Notes: a model not told the origin generated them from the letters alone. Positions 21,087 through 30,618 are shown, counted from the first letter of the stretch. The stretch: 64,000 nucleotides of DNA from Sanguinoderma infundibulare (GCA_032821775.1 JAVLRN010000004.1:2852001-2916000); one strand, 5' to 3'. Numbers and translations: made by a program.

Positions 21087-21675
21087 GGACGACGTGCTCG
21101 ACTACCTGCTGCACTCGGTCCCAGACGACGAAGAGACCCTCCTGGACCCTGAGGAGCCAGCGCGCGACGACTTCGACGAGCCCGCCTCATCGCAAACTCT
21201 GGCAGTCACCCTCGCCGCGTCGTCGTCCAGTGCCGCGCCCCGCGTCGAAGAGGCTCCAGCCACCATGGAGAACCCCGCGGAGGACGAGATCACCCTGCGC
21301 GCCGACGACCCCATGGATTTCGACTTCCCGCCCATCTCGTCGGACCCTGCTCCTGCTGAGGCCCCTGCGAGCGGGGGAACGGTCGCGGCTGCTGGGCCTG
21401 CTGTCGTGCCTGCCGCAGGACCATCGTCTTCTCGCGCAGTTGCTCCCGGCGCGTTGTCAGGCGTTATCGAGGACGGGCTCTCGCTCTTGGACGGCGAGGT
21501 CCTGCACATCCGCAAGGAGTTCGCCCGTCTTGGCCTGCGCATGAAGCTTGACCGCGCGGTGATGGACTTCCTCATGAAGGAAGAGGAAGAGCGAACTGGG
21601 ATGCGGTTCGGCCAGTACCAGTCGGAGTGGGTGCCGCGTCGGGGCAGCGAGGAGCCGTCATCTTCGCGCAAGTAG
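21087..21675 (+). pseudogene. Cargo gene 2 of LTR element B, 3' part
   Basis: After the duplicated target (21087-21093) the frame reads VLDYLLHSVPDDEETLLDPEE and runs to a stop at 21673-21675. It is acidic and Pro/Ala/Ser-rich, then helical near the end (LHIRKEFARLGLRMKLDRAVMD). It has no start codon of its own other than one in the transposon terminus (21058). It is in frame with the 5' part at 6641-8081 once the KDZ element is removed, so it is the C-terminus of the same protein. Confidence 0.75.
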
Positions 21676-22090
21676 ACGGGGCGTCGCCGTCCCTTTCTTG
21701 GTCGCGCTGTGGTTCCGTCGTGTAGGATATCTGCACCGCGCGGTGCGTTCCCTGTCCTGTCCTGTCGCTTCAGTCTCGTCTCGTAGAAAAGGTCCAATAA
21801 AAAGTTCTTGAACCGTCGTAGTATTGTATAGCCCCATAATCTCTCTGTCCTTCTCATATCTCGTCCATAGCATCATCTCGCGTTGTAGCTTTCGCGTCGT
21901 AAGTCATGTCTTGTCGTATATAGTATAGTAGCAGAATAAAATAGCTGTGTGCTAGAAAAACGTCGTCGCGTGAAAGGAAATCGTGTCTGTCATGTAAGCA
22001 AAGAGGAGGGAAATAGAGAAATGGAGCCTATGTCATATAAGTAAAAAGGAAACCAAAGTCCATGCGCAACCGCACGGTAGCCAGCACCTA
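21676..22090. other. Region between cargo gene 2 and the internal polypurine tract
   Basis: About 415 bases. Probably the 3' untranslated region of cargo gene 2 (an AATAAA lies near 21795). No gene recognised. Confidence 0.4.
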
Positions 22091-22103
22091 TCTCTCCCCC
22101 CCA
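22091..22103 (-). promoter_or_regulatory. Internal polypurine tract just after pol
   Basis: On the minus strand CAGTGGGGGGGAGAGA, almost the same as the tract at the 3' LTR, but followed by TAGGTGCTGG and not by LTR sequence. It sits 57 bases past the pol stop, where the LTR would be expected in a normal element. Confidence 0.6.
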
Positions 22104-22109
22104 CTGAAA

Positions 22110-22130
22110 AGTCAACCGTCCCGGTCGACT
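22110..22130 (-). repeat. Hairpin preceding the internal polypurine tract
   Basis: Stem AGTCGACC/GGTTGACT (7 of 8 pairs Watson-Crick, the other G-T) with a 5-base loop. Same position relative to the purine run as the hairpin at 5447-5466. Confidence 0.55.
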
Positions 22131-22159
22131 GCTCAGCAAAACGGCTAGAACAGGGCGGC

Positions 22160-25100
22160 TCAAACGTCATCCACAAGATCGGTGTCGAAGTCGTCAGCAC
22201 CCTCGCCCTTGTCCGAAGAGGCTTCGAGGTCGCGTATACGACGTGTGTCGGCGTCTAACCAACCGCGCGGTACGTCGATAGCCTCCGTTCGTGCGAGGTA
22301 GGGTATGACCCGGAACGCCGCGACGGGGCGGTCAAAGACAGCGCCGTCGAGCTCAGAGAGGATGTACGCCTTTCCCCGGTTACGGGTGACGACGAGGTAA
22401 GGCCCCAGGTAGCGCGGACGCATCTTCCTGTTGAGGGACTTCTCAATCGCCGTGTTGCGCAGAAGCACCAAGGTGTTCGGCTTGCAGTCGTAGTCGCGCA
22501 CAGTACGGCGGTGCAGCTCCTCGAGCCGCTTGACAGCAGTCACTCTCGCTTCGTAGACCACCGAGCGGATGAGAGCGACCTGGTGTTCACGCTTCTGCAA
22601 GGTCACCGCGCGACGAGCTAAAAGGTCCTCGGTTGTAAGGATGCTGTCGGCGGTCGGAGCGAGGTACGTGGCTTCGACGATGTCGAGTGGCAACACCGGG
22701 TGCGTGCCCATGAGCGCAAAGTAAGGGGAACAGCCTAGCCTACGACGCGTGGTCGCGTGGTCGGCCCACAGCACAGAGTGGAGCTGGGTCGCCCACTTCT
22801 TACCGTCGCCGTCCGTCGCCTTGAAAAGGATGTCGCGCATTGGGTGGTGAGGGCTTTTAACGACAGCGTTCGCGCGCGAGTTGTAGCCAGAGATGCGGAT
22901 GTGGTTTATATGGTATTTGGACGCGAGATACTCGAGCGCCTTCACCCATGGGGAACCGTTGTCGGAGACGATCTCGCTGACTGCGTTCCACCGTGCGATG
23001 ATGTCCTGGAAAAGGAACTCGCCGAGCGCGCGCGCGCCCTCAGAGGTTATGGCGCGAGCTTCCGGCCAAGATGTAGTCGTGCACCGCGCGTGAACGAGGA
23101 ACTTGTGCGGTCCAGGCATTCGCGCGGAGTCAACGTGGACCTTGATCATCGGAGCAGCGGGATACGAGACAGTCGCGGGGATGATGATCTTCGTCGTCTG
23201 GCGCACTTGACAGAGATGACACATCCAAACATACCACTTGATGTCAGAGATCATGTCGGGCCACCAGAAGCGGTCGCAGACGAACGCGCGTGTAGCGAAG
23301 TATCCGCGGTGTCCAATACGGTCGTGCAAGTCGTGCAGAATCTCAGGTCGGCGCGCGGGAGGGATTACCTTACGGTGCGCACCCTCCGCATGTCGCTTCC
23401 ACAGGAAACCGCGCTCGTCAAGAGCGAACTGAAGAGCGAACTTGTAGAAGCCCTCGAATTGTCGTTCACCGAGACCTGTCGGACGCTGCAGGTTGCGTAA
23501 GAACCTCGTAACCGCGAGCACCTGCTTCTCCGCCTCGAGAGCAGAGGGCCTACGGGGAAACGCGTCATACGACAGGGCGCGGCCCGCTTCGTTCTCCGGA
23601 CGAGCGTCACGCGTGGTATCGAGCGTCTGCGTCAGGATCTGCAACGGCGCGGAAACGTGTGGTTCCGCAGGGCACGGGAGTTCCTCCTTGGAGCGCAACG
23701 GCGCATCACCGAGGCGAGGAGGCCGGATGACCTCTGCGGTGAAACCGTAGAGCTTGTCGATCCACTCTTCGAAGTCGTCGTCTTCCGGTGGAGGATCCCC
23801 TTCTTGTGGGGGACGACGCGAAAGACCGTCCGGCGCGTGGCGCTCGCCCGGTACGTGCACAAGCTCGAAGTGGAACATTAGGATGGACATGATCCACCGG
23901 TTAACGGACGCAGACGGGACGATGTCAGGGTTCGAGAGCATCCCTTGGATATACCACGCATCGACCTCAACGATGAAGTGTCGAACGCCAACCAGCCACA
24001 GGCGAAGAGCGCCTAACGCGCGGTAAAGACCGTAGATCTCCAGCTTCGGTTGCGAGAAACGCTGCTCGCGCGCGTTGAGCGTGATTGAGCCGAAGCGGTT
24101 GTAGTACCATACTGAGGGCTTCTTCGGGTCCTGCTGGCACAGAAGGAATCCGACCGCCATCCAAGACGTATCGACGCCTAGAATGACAGGGGCGTCCGAC
24201 TCGTAGTCGAGCGCACGAAGCGCAGGGGAGTCCATCAGTGCCTGCTTCAACGCGGCCATCGCTTCGTCCTGCACGGCGCCCCACTCAAACTTGACGTCCT
24301 TGCGGGTCAGCTGCACGAGAGGATGCGCGAGCTTCGCGAAGTTGAGGATGAAAATGCGCGCAACACCGATAGTTCCCAGGAAGGCACGAACGTCCGAAAG
24401 GTCACGGCACGGCCCCCAAGCAGTAACCACGCGGACGCGGTCAGTGTCCGGCAGTCGACCGATCGGTGTGCAGCGGTGGCCGATTACCATGCCATCGAGA
24501 ACGAATGCGACATACTTCGGACCTGAGAACGTCCCACCGGAGTACGTGATACGTTGTTGGATCCGCATAAGGTGGCCAAAGTGCTCGTATACGAAACGTC
24601 GCACTTTGGGGTTCGCCTTGATCATCTCGTAAGAGCCGTCTGCCAAGCAATAGTCGCTCTCGGGTCCCTTAACGGGTACATCATCGACGTACGGAATTGT
24701 GCGGTGGGGAATTTCTTCCTGGAGTATGAACGTGACGTCATCGTGGAAGATGGGAACGGAGTTAGACCAGCCCATGGAGAGCGTCACCAGGCGGTGCGCG
24801 CCGTAGGGGGTCTGGAAGGTGGTCAAATCGCGCGACGACTCTGCTATTTCTCGCTCGTCGTAACCGACGTAGAGATCGAGGAGAGCTAGGCACGGTCGAC
24901 CAGCGAATTGTTCGGCGAGGTGTTCGGGGAGAGGTGGAACGCCGGAATGTTGTATGGTGACCGCGTTGAGCGGCTCGAGGCTATGAACGATGCGGAGACT
25001 CTTCCCATCCTTCTTGAGCACGCAGAACCAGTTTGAGCGGTAGGACGAGTTCGACGGTTCGTAAACCCCGCTGTCGATCTTCTTCCGGATGATCCCGCAG

Positions 25101-25864
25101 ACCTCCTTGTACAGACCAGGCGGTATCGGGAAGTTCTTGAGAACCCAAGGCTTGTGCGGTATGGTGGGGATCTCGATCAGAGGAAAGAAGTCGCGTCGAA
25201 ACCGACCACGCTCGGAGTCGTCCCAAGCGATGCCCAGCTCCTGTTTCTTGATGAGATTGTCGAGAACATCGAGCTCCGCGTCGTTGAGGAGGTGAGAATG
25301 GGCCTTTCGCATCGCGTCGCGTCGTTCCATTGTGTAGCGAACACCAGGCGTAAACGGAGGGGGGTTCGGGTCGAGTTCGGGCATGTCTGCGAGGGGGTCG
25401 CCTACAATGCGCCGAACGATGCGGAAACGGTCGGGGAGCTCCGTCTGGAGTGGGCGAACCTTCAACGCGGCAGGCTTGTACTTCTTCTTGAGAGAAAGGA
25501 AGATCTCGGCTGTGTCGTCGGCTTCTGGAGAGTCGCGCTGTTGCGGCGTGTCGTAACCTATTTCATACAGATTAGCAGCGAGCGGAAACGAAACTTCAGG
25601 GTATATCAGAGATGGAGATGAAGAGTGTGCATAAAGGGGCGCAATTGGAACTTCGATGAAGGAATCGGACGGCGTTGTATCGTTTTGTATAGTAGAGTCG
25701 AGATCGTATGTAAAAGATTCGGCAGAACGACGCGGATCGCGTGGTGTAGAAATGGCACCACGCAGTAAACCATTTTCTGTGTCCGGAAGACATATATCGT
25801 AACGAAACTGAGAAGCGAAAACGGTAGACTTATCGGGAGGCAAAACCTTCTGATCGCACGACAA
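22160..25864 (-). CDS. LTR element B pol: reverse transcriptase, RNase H and integrase (1234 aa)
   Basis: A single open frame. RT spans about residues 240-480, with the catalytic box YVDDVP near residue 395. RNase H spans about 560-680, with Asp in ILGVDTSW, Glu in PKLEIYG and Asp in EVDAWYI. Integrase spans about 830-1100: zinc domain with HDLHDRIGHRGY and CHLCQ, then core Asp in HVDSARMPG and Asp in IVSDNGSPW. At the third catalytic position the sequence reads VVKSPH where gypsy integrases have V-E-R, so the essential Glu is Lys (codon AAA). The copy is otherwise full length but should not integrate by itself. Pol is in a different frame from gag-protease, 134 bases downstream. Confidence 0.93.
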   Translation of the reverse strand: MSCDQKVLPPDKSTVFASQFRYDICLPDTENGLLRGAISTPRDPRRSAESFTYDLDSTIQNDTTPSDSFIEVPIAPLYAHSSSPSLIYPEVSFPLAANLYEIGYDTPQQRDSPEADDTAEIFLSLKKKYKPAALKVRPLQTELPDRFRIVRRIVGDPLADMPELDPNPPPFTPGVRYTMERRDAMRKAHSHLLNDAELDVLDNLIKKQELGIAWDDSERGRFRRDFFPLIEIPTIPHKPWVLKNFPIPPGLYKEVCGIIRKKIDSGVYEPSNSSYRSNWFCVLKKDGKSLRIVHSLEPLNAVTIQHSGVPPLPEHLAEQFAGRPCLALLDLYVGYDEREIAESSRDLTTFQTPYGAHRLVTLSMGWSNSVPIFHDDVTFILQEEIPHRTIPYVDDVPVKGPESDYCLADGSYEMIKANPKVRRFVYEHFGHLMRIQQRITYSGGTFSGPKYVAFVLDGMVIGHRCTPIGRLPDTDRVRVVTAWGPCRDLSDVRAFLGTIGVARIFILNFAKLAHPLVQLTRKDVKFEWGAVQDEAMAALKQALMDSPALRALDYESDAPVILGVDTSWMAVGFLLCQQDPKKPSVWYYNRFGSITLNAREQRFSQPKLEIYGLYRALGALRLWLVGVRHFIVEVDAWYIQGMLSNPDIVPSASVNRWIMSILMFHFELVHVPGERHAPDGLSRRPPQEGDPPPEDDDFEEWIDKLYGFTAEVIRPPRLGDAPLRSKEELPCPAEPHVSAPLQILTQTLDTTRDARPENEAGRALSYDAFPRRPSALEAEKQVLAVTRFLRNLQRPTGLGERQFEGFYKFALQFALDERGFLWKRHAEGAHRKVIPPARRPEILHDLHDRIGHRGYFATRAFVCDRFWWPDMISDIKWYVWMCHLCQVRQTTKIIIPATVSYPAAPMIKVHVDSARMPGPHKFLVHARCTTTSWPEARAITSEGARALGEFLFQDIIARWNAVSEIVSDNGSPWVKALEYLASKYHINHIRISGYNSRANAVVKSPHHPMRDILFKATDGDGKKWATQLHSVLWADHATTRRRLGCSPYFALMGTHPVLPLDIVEATYLAPTADSILTTEDLLARRAVTLQKREHQVALIRSVVYEARVTAVKRLEELHRRTVRDYDCKPNTLVLLRNTAIEKSLNRKMRPRYLGPYLVVTRNRGKAYILSELDGAVFDRPVAAFRVIPYLARTEAIDVPRGWLDADTRRIRDLEASSDKGEGADDFDTDLVDDV

Positions 25865-25998
25865 AAGATACGCAAAACAAATAGAGGAGCTGTCCAGACT
25901 TGGAATCGGGGTATACGAGGTGAAGGAAGCGGTACCACGATTTCGATCATACTCTACGACGAAAGCAGTCGCTCCCTCGTCGTCTGGTATTAACTCCT

Positions 25999-28900
25999 CT
26001 ACCCTTGAAAACCCAGCACCTGAGCCGGCGACGGAGGTGGACGTTCACCATGCGGATAGGTGGGGATAACCAGGACCGCGTCCGTTGTCGGACAGGTCAG
26101 GGTGACGACATGGTTTTCGCCCGGCAGGTTCTCGAACTTCGCATTGAAGATTGCGTCGAAGGGGCGACCGAGGAGAACATCGTACGATGCGTTTCGAATG
26201 ATGAAGATCTGGAAGTACGCAGTCATGTCCCGACCGACGGTAATAGGGACGTTTCGTGCGACGCCTAGAACCTGGTCGACTGAACCGTTCGCTGCAACCG
26301 CGCGAAGGTTGACGTTCGGATTGTACGCAATGCCCGCCTTGAGACAGCGCTCCTCGCTCATAGAGATGAACTGACAGCCACAGTCGATGATGCATTCGGT
26401 GACCAAGGAGGCACCGACAATCGCCCAGAGCGTGCGCAAGCGGACGCGCGACATAGCAGACCGGGCGGGGTGATTGCCCTCCACCGAGTCTCCAGAAAGG
26501 CGAAGTATACCGTGCGGTAGCTCGTCGTCGGCCATCAAGTTCACGAGCTCGAGAGGGCCGTCCTCCGAGGCGTCAGCTGCTGACAGATTGAGAACGTGCG
26601 CTTCCTTCGCGTGGTTCGGAGCGTCTTCATCGTCTACTTCCTCGATATACGCTTGCAAAGGACGACGGTCCTCCTGCGTCTGCAACCGCGCGGTGGTCGC
26701 ACTAGATGAACCGGGCGTCAACGCAACGTTCGAAGGCTTGTCTTTCGGTGCGCTCGCCAGGCGACGCGCAGCTGTGATGTCATGGACCTGACGTCGCACA
26801 CCAGGCGCGATGCTGAGCAGCTCCTTCGACGAGATCTCTAAACCTCCGGAGAGCAAACGCTGAGCGACGTGCTCTTCTGCATCTGCGTCGAGCTCGGGGA
26901 ACGTCGTTCTATAGGCAGGCTCGTGCGGCCGTGTGGCGATGGCCTTGAACGCGGGTCCTGTCTTCGGGAGTGCGTCGCTCGCGCCGTTCGCGGGCTGAGG
27001 CTCCTTTGCTGGGAGCACCGCGTTTGTAGCGTCGCGTGCACTCGCAAAAGGATGAACAGGTCCGGCCCACTGATCACGCGCGTCGTCGCCGTACGTCGCG
27101 ACGCGCTTCCCCTTGTCAACTGGCGGCTGAACAGGGGCACTAGGCGACGTGGAGCTCGATGCGTTCTGCGAAACGGGAGGCGCGCGGTCGGTCGGCTTGT
27201 CCGAGGGCTTACGACTCGGAGGAACGAGCACGTAGTCCATAATCTGTCTGCCAGGCGCGGCTTTACGCGTCGTAGCCTCGGTGGACAGCTCGAAGATTTC
27301 CGCGTCGATCTGGCCCCCTTCGTCCAGTCCTTCCAACACCAGGGTCATCTGAGCAGCATTCTGCGGCACGTTCTGAGGAGTGTTCTGCGCGGTTTGCTGG
27401 TTAGCACGTCGTGCGTCTAACGCGATGTTGACGCGCTCCTGGATCGTGAGACCGCGTGGTGTTTCGGGGACGGGCGAGTAGTCAGCCAGCACGATGCGAC
27501 CGCTCATGTCACGACGAATCTTGCCCGCAGCCATGTCATCGTGGATTGCCCGACAGTTACGCGTGCTACAGTCCGGACCGCCACAGTAGAAGCAGCCATC
27601 TCGATGAGCGTTCTGACCTTGTCCCATGCCCGCGTCGTTCCTTCGCCCCGTGTTGTCCTGACGGCCCGCGCCATCGTAACGGCCAGCCGGCGGAGTCGGG
27701 GGACGAGGCGGACCACGGCTCGACGTGATATTCTTGTTAAGCCGGTCGATGCCGTCTAGGATGGCCTGGAACATTTCAACGGACGGCTCCACCTTGACCG
27801 CGGGAGCAGGATTCGGCGTGTGCGTCTGCGCGGAGTACCCGGACGGTGCGCTTGGGGCGTAGTACCGAGCGGGTGGCTCAGTAAAGGCGACGTGCGGTGC
27901 GAGATCCGCTGCGTACGTGCGGGGACGCTGAATGACGTGCTGAATCGCAGCGTGGATCTCCGCGAACGGCCACGGCGCGTCACCGATCACATTCGGATTC
28001 ATCGCGTCGAGGCGTGCTATAACCCGCGCCCGGATAGGCACGGCAAGTGCCTTGAGGAGCGCGTCGCCCGCGACCTCCTCTGTGATCCGGCCTTCCTTCT
28101 TCAGGTACATGACGATCGGAAAGACTTCGATGTGATGTTCGAGGTACTCCGCATGCGTGGTAACAGGTCCAAGACGATCGCGTTTGCCCATGACCGCGTC
28201 GAGGTTCTGAATCGTCCAGATCTGCTTCTCGTTCATGTTGGGGTAAAGCTCGAGCACCTCCTTCTCGAACTCGCTGTACTTGGCCGCCTTGTCGATATAG
28301 GAGGGCATGTACTTCCACGCTTCCGCGACCGTCGGTACGACGTAGTGGATCGCGAAGTCCTTCCGCTCCTCTTCGTTGTCTAGCTCGTGACGGTCGAACA
28401 GCTGCCTAAGATCCTCGAAGTAGGATATGATACCACGCGTTTGCGCCGGGTCGAATTTCGGACAGGTCCGCTCGCCGCGGAGGGGCATAGCCTTTGTGCC
28501 CTTTGCTGCCATCGTGGAGGCCGCGACACTTGTCGGAGGATTCTGCGTCGTAGGTGGGGGGGGCTGCTGAGTCTGCGACGACTGAGCACGGGGGAAACGG
28601 GATGGAGTGATCGGCTGCGGGATTCGAGATGAACCGCTCAGTACGGGAGGGTTCGGCGTGTTCGGAGCGGTAGAATACGGAGTTTGCGTGGGGGGTGCAC
28701 GTCTACGGGACGTACGCGGCTCAGAGAGGACGGATTCGAGGTTCGAGCTGTCGATTCCGAGACCCTTAAGGTCGCGGACGTTGTGGACTGGCTTGGGAGC
28801 CGTTGATGCGTCGAGCGAAGCGGCTCTTGCGCGGGACGCGTGGTACGGTTTGGTGCGGTAGTCGGGGGACGAGTGCGTTCGGAGCAAACGTGGACGGTAC

Positions 28901-29010
28901 GGATCGGAAACAATGTAGGTCGGAGACGGCGGATTTGCTCTCGCTAGAGCTTGAAGAACCGCAAGGTCGTGTAGGAACCCTGGGTCTTGAGAGAGTGTCG
29001 TCGGGGACAC
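25999..29010 (-). CDS. LTR element B gag-protease polyprotein (1003 aa)
   Basis: Starts MSPTTLSQDPGFLHD only 49 bases after the 5' LTR. The N-terminal third is Pro/Ser-rich, followed by a helical capsid-like region (about residues 185-380) and a zinc knuckle at about residue 477. The knuckle reads CFYCGGPDCSTRNC, C-x2-C-x4-C-x4-C, with Cys where His is usual. The C-terminal protease has IIDCGCQFIS (Asp-Cys-Gly in place of Asp-Ser/Thr-Gly) and the partner strand YDVLLGRPF. No stop or frameshift, in keeping with the young LTRs. How pol is expressed across the change of frame is not clear. Confidence 0.9.
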   Translation of the reverse strand: MSPTTLSQDPGFLHDLAVLQALARANPPSPTYIVSDPYRPRLLRTHSSPDYRTKPYHASRARAASLDASTAPKPVHNVRDLKGLGIDSSNLESVLSEPRTSRRRAPPTQTPYSTAPNTPNPPVLSGSSRIPQPITPSRFPRAQSSQTQQPPPPTTQNPPTSVAASTMAAKGTKAMPLRGERTCPKFDPAQTRGIISYFEDLRQLFDRHELDNEEERKDFAIHYVVPTVAEAWKYMPSYIDKAAKYSEFEKEVLELYPNMNEKQIWTIQNLDAVMGKRDRLGPVTTHAEYLEHHIEVFPIVMYLKKEGRITEEVAGDALLKALAVPIRARVIARLDAMNPNVIGDAPWPFAEIHAAIQHVIQRPRTYAADLAPHVAFTEPPARYYAPSAPSGYSAQTHTPNPAPAVKVEPSVEMFQAILDGIDRLNKNITSSRGPPRPPTPPAGRYDGAGRQDNTGRRNDAGMGQGQNAHRDGCFYCGGPDCSTRNCRAIHDDMAAGKIRRDMSGRIVLADYSPVPETPRGLTIQERVNIALDARRANQQTAQNTPQNVPQNAAQMTLVLEGLDEGGQIDAEIFELSTEATTRKAAPGRQIMDYVLVPPSRKPSDKPTDRAPPVSQNASSSTSPSAPVQPPVDKGKRVATYGDDARDQWAGPVHPFASARDATNAVLPAKEPQPANGASDALPKTGPAFKAIATRPHEPAYRTTFPELDADAEEHVAQRLLSGGLEISSKELLSIAPGVRRQVHDITAARRLASAPKDKPSNVALTPGSSSATTARLQTQEDRRPLQAYIEEVDDEDAPNHAKEAHVLNLSAADASEDGPLELVNLMADDELPHGILRLSGDSVEGNHPARSAMSRVRLRTLWAIVGASLVTECIIDCGCQFISMSEERCLKAGIAYNPNVNLRAVAANGSVDQVLGVARNVPITVGRDMTAYFQIFIIRNASYDVLLGRPFDAIFNAKFENLPGENHVVTLTCPTTDAVLVIPTYPHGERPPPSPAQVLGFQG

Positions 29011-29039
29011 CTTGGACCTACAGACGGCACCTGAAGACC

Positions 29040-29059
29040 CCTCGCGGTGGGCTCCAAAA
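29040..29059 (-). promoter_or_regulatory. Candidate primer-binding site of LTR element B
   Basis: Directly inside the 5' LTR the minus strand reads TTTTGGAGCCCACCGCGAGG. The TGG near the LTR edge fits pairing with a tRNA 3' CCA end. I could not name the tRNA. Confidence 0.4.
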
Positions 29060-30078
29060 TGTTACGTGCACGGGGAACCTGTGCGTAGAACCGGAGGATC
29101 AACGCGGGGAAAGGACAGGCCGTGACGGAAAGATGCGAGGTGGTACAGGTGTGCTGCAAGCCTAAAGGCCACCGAACGGTAGGGAAAGGGGGAGACTCAA
29201 CTACGGTGCGGCCACGTAGACCAACTACCATGCAGTAGTATACGATGCGGATACGATCGGTGCGCACGGGCACTGCGGAGGAAGAACGATGCGGAGTACG
29301 TGCAATCGCACAACGTACTGACGGAGAGAGGCTCGAAGTCGATGCGGAGAGGCTACTCGGAGCCCGACGGGAGTCGTACGCACGCAGGTACGAGAGACGA
29401 GAGATCTGAGGCCCCGGGGTAACCTCGAGAATCCATACACCAATCCAAAACTAAGTACAAAGAGGACACACACTGCGCATACCGCGCAGTGGCACAAACA
29501 CCACTAGACTACCATAGCTCTGGAACGTAGCTACAGAGACCATGTGGAACCGTACTGTAACCTAAAAGAGAGTCCGAGAGACACCTGCGACAGAACTACC
29601 TAACAACCGCGAGCTGAAACGTGCAGTATCGTAAAAGAGTCAAAGAATCCTGTACATGCCGAGCACAACACGTGACCGTGATCGACGCATCGTGACCATG
29701 TCGAAGATAGCCGCGTATCGTACTAAACCGATCGGAGGCCTAGCCGCAAGGTACCGTGCCATGCCACCGCACGTCCTGTGGCACTTAATGAGACGTGCAT
29801 ACGATCGAGGACGTACCGAACGATCCCCGAGTGCGAGGGCACCCGTAATCCATGTGCGTAATCGGGCCGCGAGGAAGAGGAGCCGTGCGGTCAAAGGGGG
29901 ACACGCACGATGCGTGGTAACCGCGCGGTAGATACGCGTGGTAGTCGAAGAGCCTGCACGATGCGGAAGGCCAATGGTCCGAGTCGTGTATGGTGCATAC
30001 GGTGGTGACCGATCGGTGCGAGAGGGAACCACGCGGAATGCGAAGATTCTGGGCACAGGGCGCGTAGGGGACCCTACA
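29060..30078 (-). repeat. 5' LTR of element B
   Basis: 1019 bases. Differs from the 3' LTR at about six positions, all single-base transitions where I could compare (for example C/T and A/G in the first 30 bases). Followed by CCGC at 30079-30082. Confidence 0.92.
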
Positions 30079-30082
30079 CCGC
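30079..30082. repeat. Target-site duplication CCGC of LTR element B, right copy
   Basis: Same four bases as 4406-4409. Confidence 0.65.
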
Positions 30083-30618
30083 CTGGCGTTCTCCTCTGCC
30101 TTGTGAGATGATCGCCACTGTCGTGTAGACGCCTCCCGCTCAACGCGACCACACGACGGGAGCGATGCCATGCTCGTCGACGGCGCCCTCCGAGGCCGAC
30201 CCGTGGATGGACTGCGAGTGCTGCGCACGCAGACCGTCGTCATCCTCTCCCATCCAGATGTCCACCTCGGAGCTCTCGTCCTCCTGGTCCCGCCGGATGA
30301 ACACTCCCACCACAGGCTTCCGCAACCCAAGCCCCCTGCAGTGGCATCTCCATCGCCATCCCGTTCGATCCACCACTTCTTGAGCTCGCGGATCTTGGCG
30401 CGCTCGCGTATCCGGCGGAGCTCTTCGGGGTCGACGGCCTTGTCCTCGTCCGAGGACAGCCCTGCGAGGTCGTCGGGGAGGCGGAACACCTTGAGGACGG
30501 GGTCTACGATCGAGGCGCGGTGGGCGGTGACGAGCTGGCGGAGCGCAGACGGCGCGGTGAATTGGGCCTTGGGAGGGACGTTGCGGGCGGTGTAGGCATC
30601 GCGTGCGGTTGCCGCCAT
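30083..30618 (-). pseudogene. 5' part of the interrupted gene inside element T (unknown)
   Basis: A protein-like frame starts MAATARDAYTARNVPP at 30618 and has a Lys/Arg/Glu helix (EELRRIRERAKIRELKKWW) followed by an acidic region. The acidic region continues best in a second frame (RDQEDESSEVDIWMGEDDDG), which implies a small indel or intron near the G-run at about 30335. The LTR of element B starts at its lower edge. Its continuation is probably the frame at 4139-4405. No domain recognised. Confidence 0.45.

Larger units (their letters stand above)
4410..30078 (-). mobile_element. Ty3/gypsy LTR retrotransposon 'B' with antisense cargo genes, interrupted by a KDZ element
   Basis: It is bounded by two 1019-base direct repeats that begin TG and end CA and by a CCGC duplication. 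In minus-strand order it contains: 5' LTR (30078-29060), gag-protease, pol (RT-RNase H-integrase), an internal polypurine tract, two genes on the opposite strand, a second polypurine tract, and the 3' LTR (5428-4410). Without the KDZ insertion it would be about 12.66 kb, large for a fungal gypsy element. The long pol-to-LTR segment with antisense genes explains the extra length. Reading the two LTRs side by side shows about six substitutions in 1019 bases, so the insertion is recent. Confidence 0.88.

Noticed and set aside
21058..21090. Start codon at 21058 as the true start of the acidic protein at 21094-21675
   Set aside because: It lies inside the KDZ terminus, and the frame joins cleanly to the upstream half of cargo gene 2 when the element is removed.
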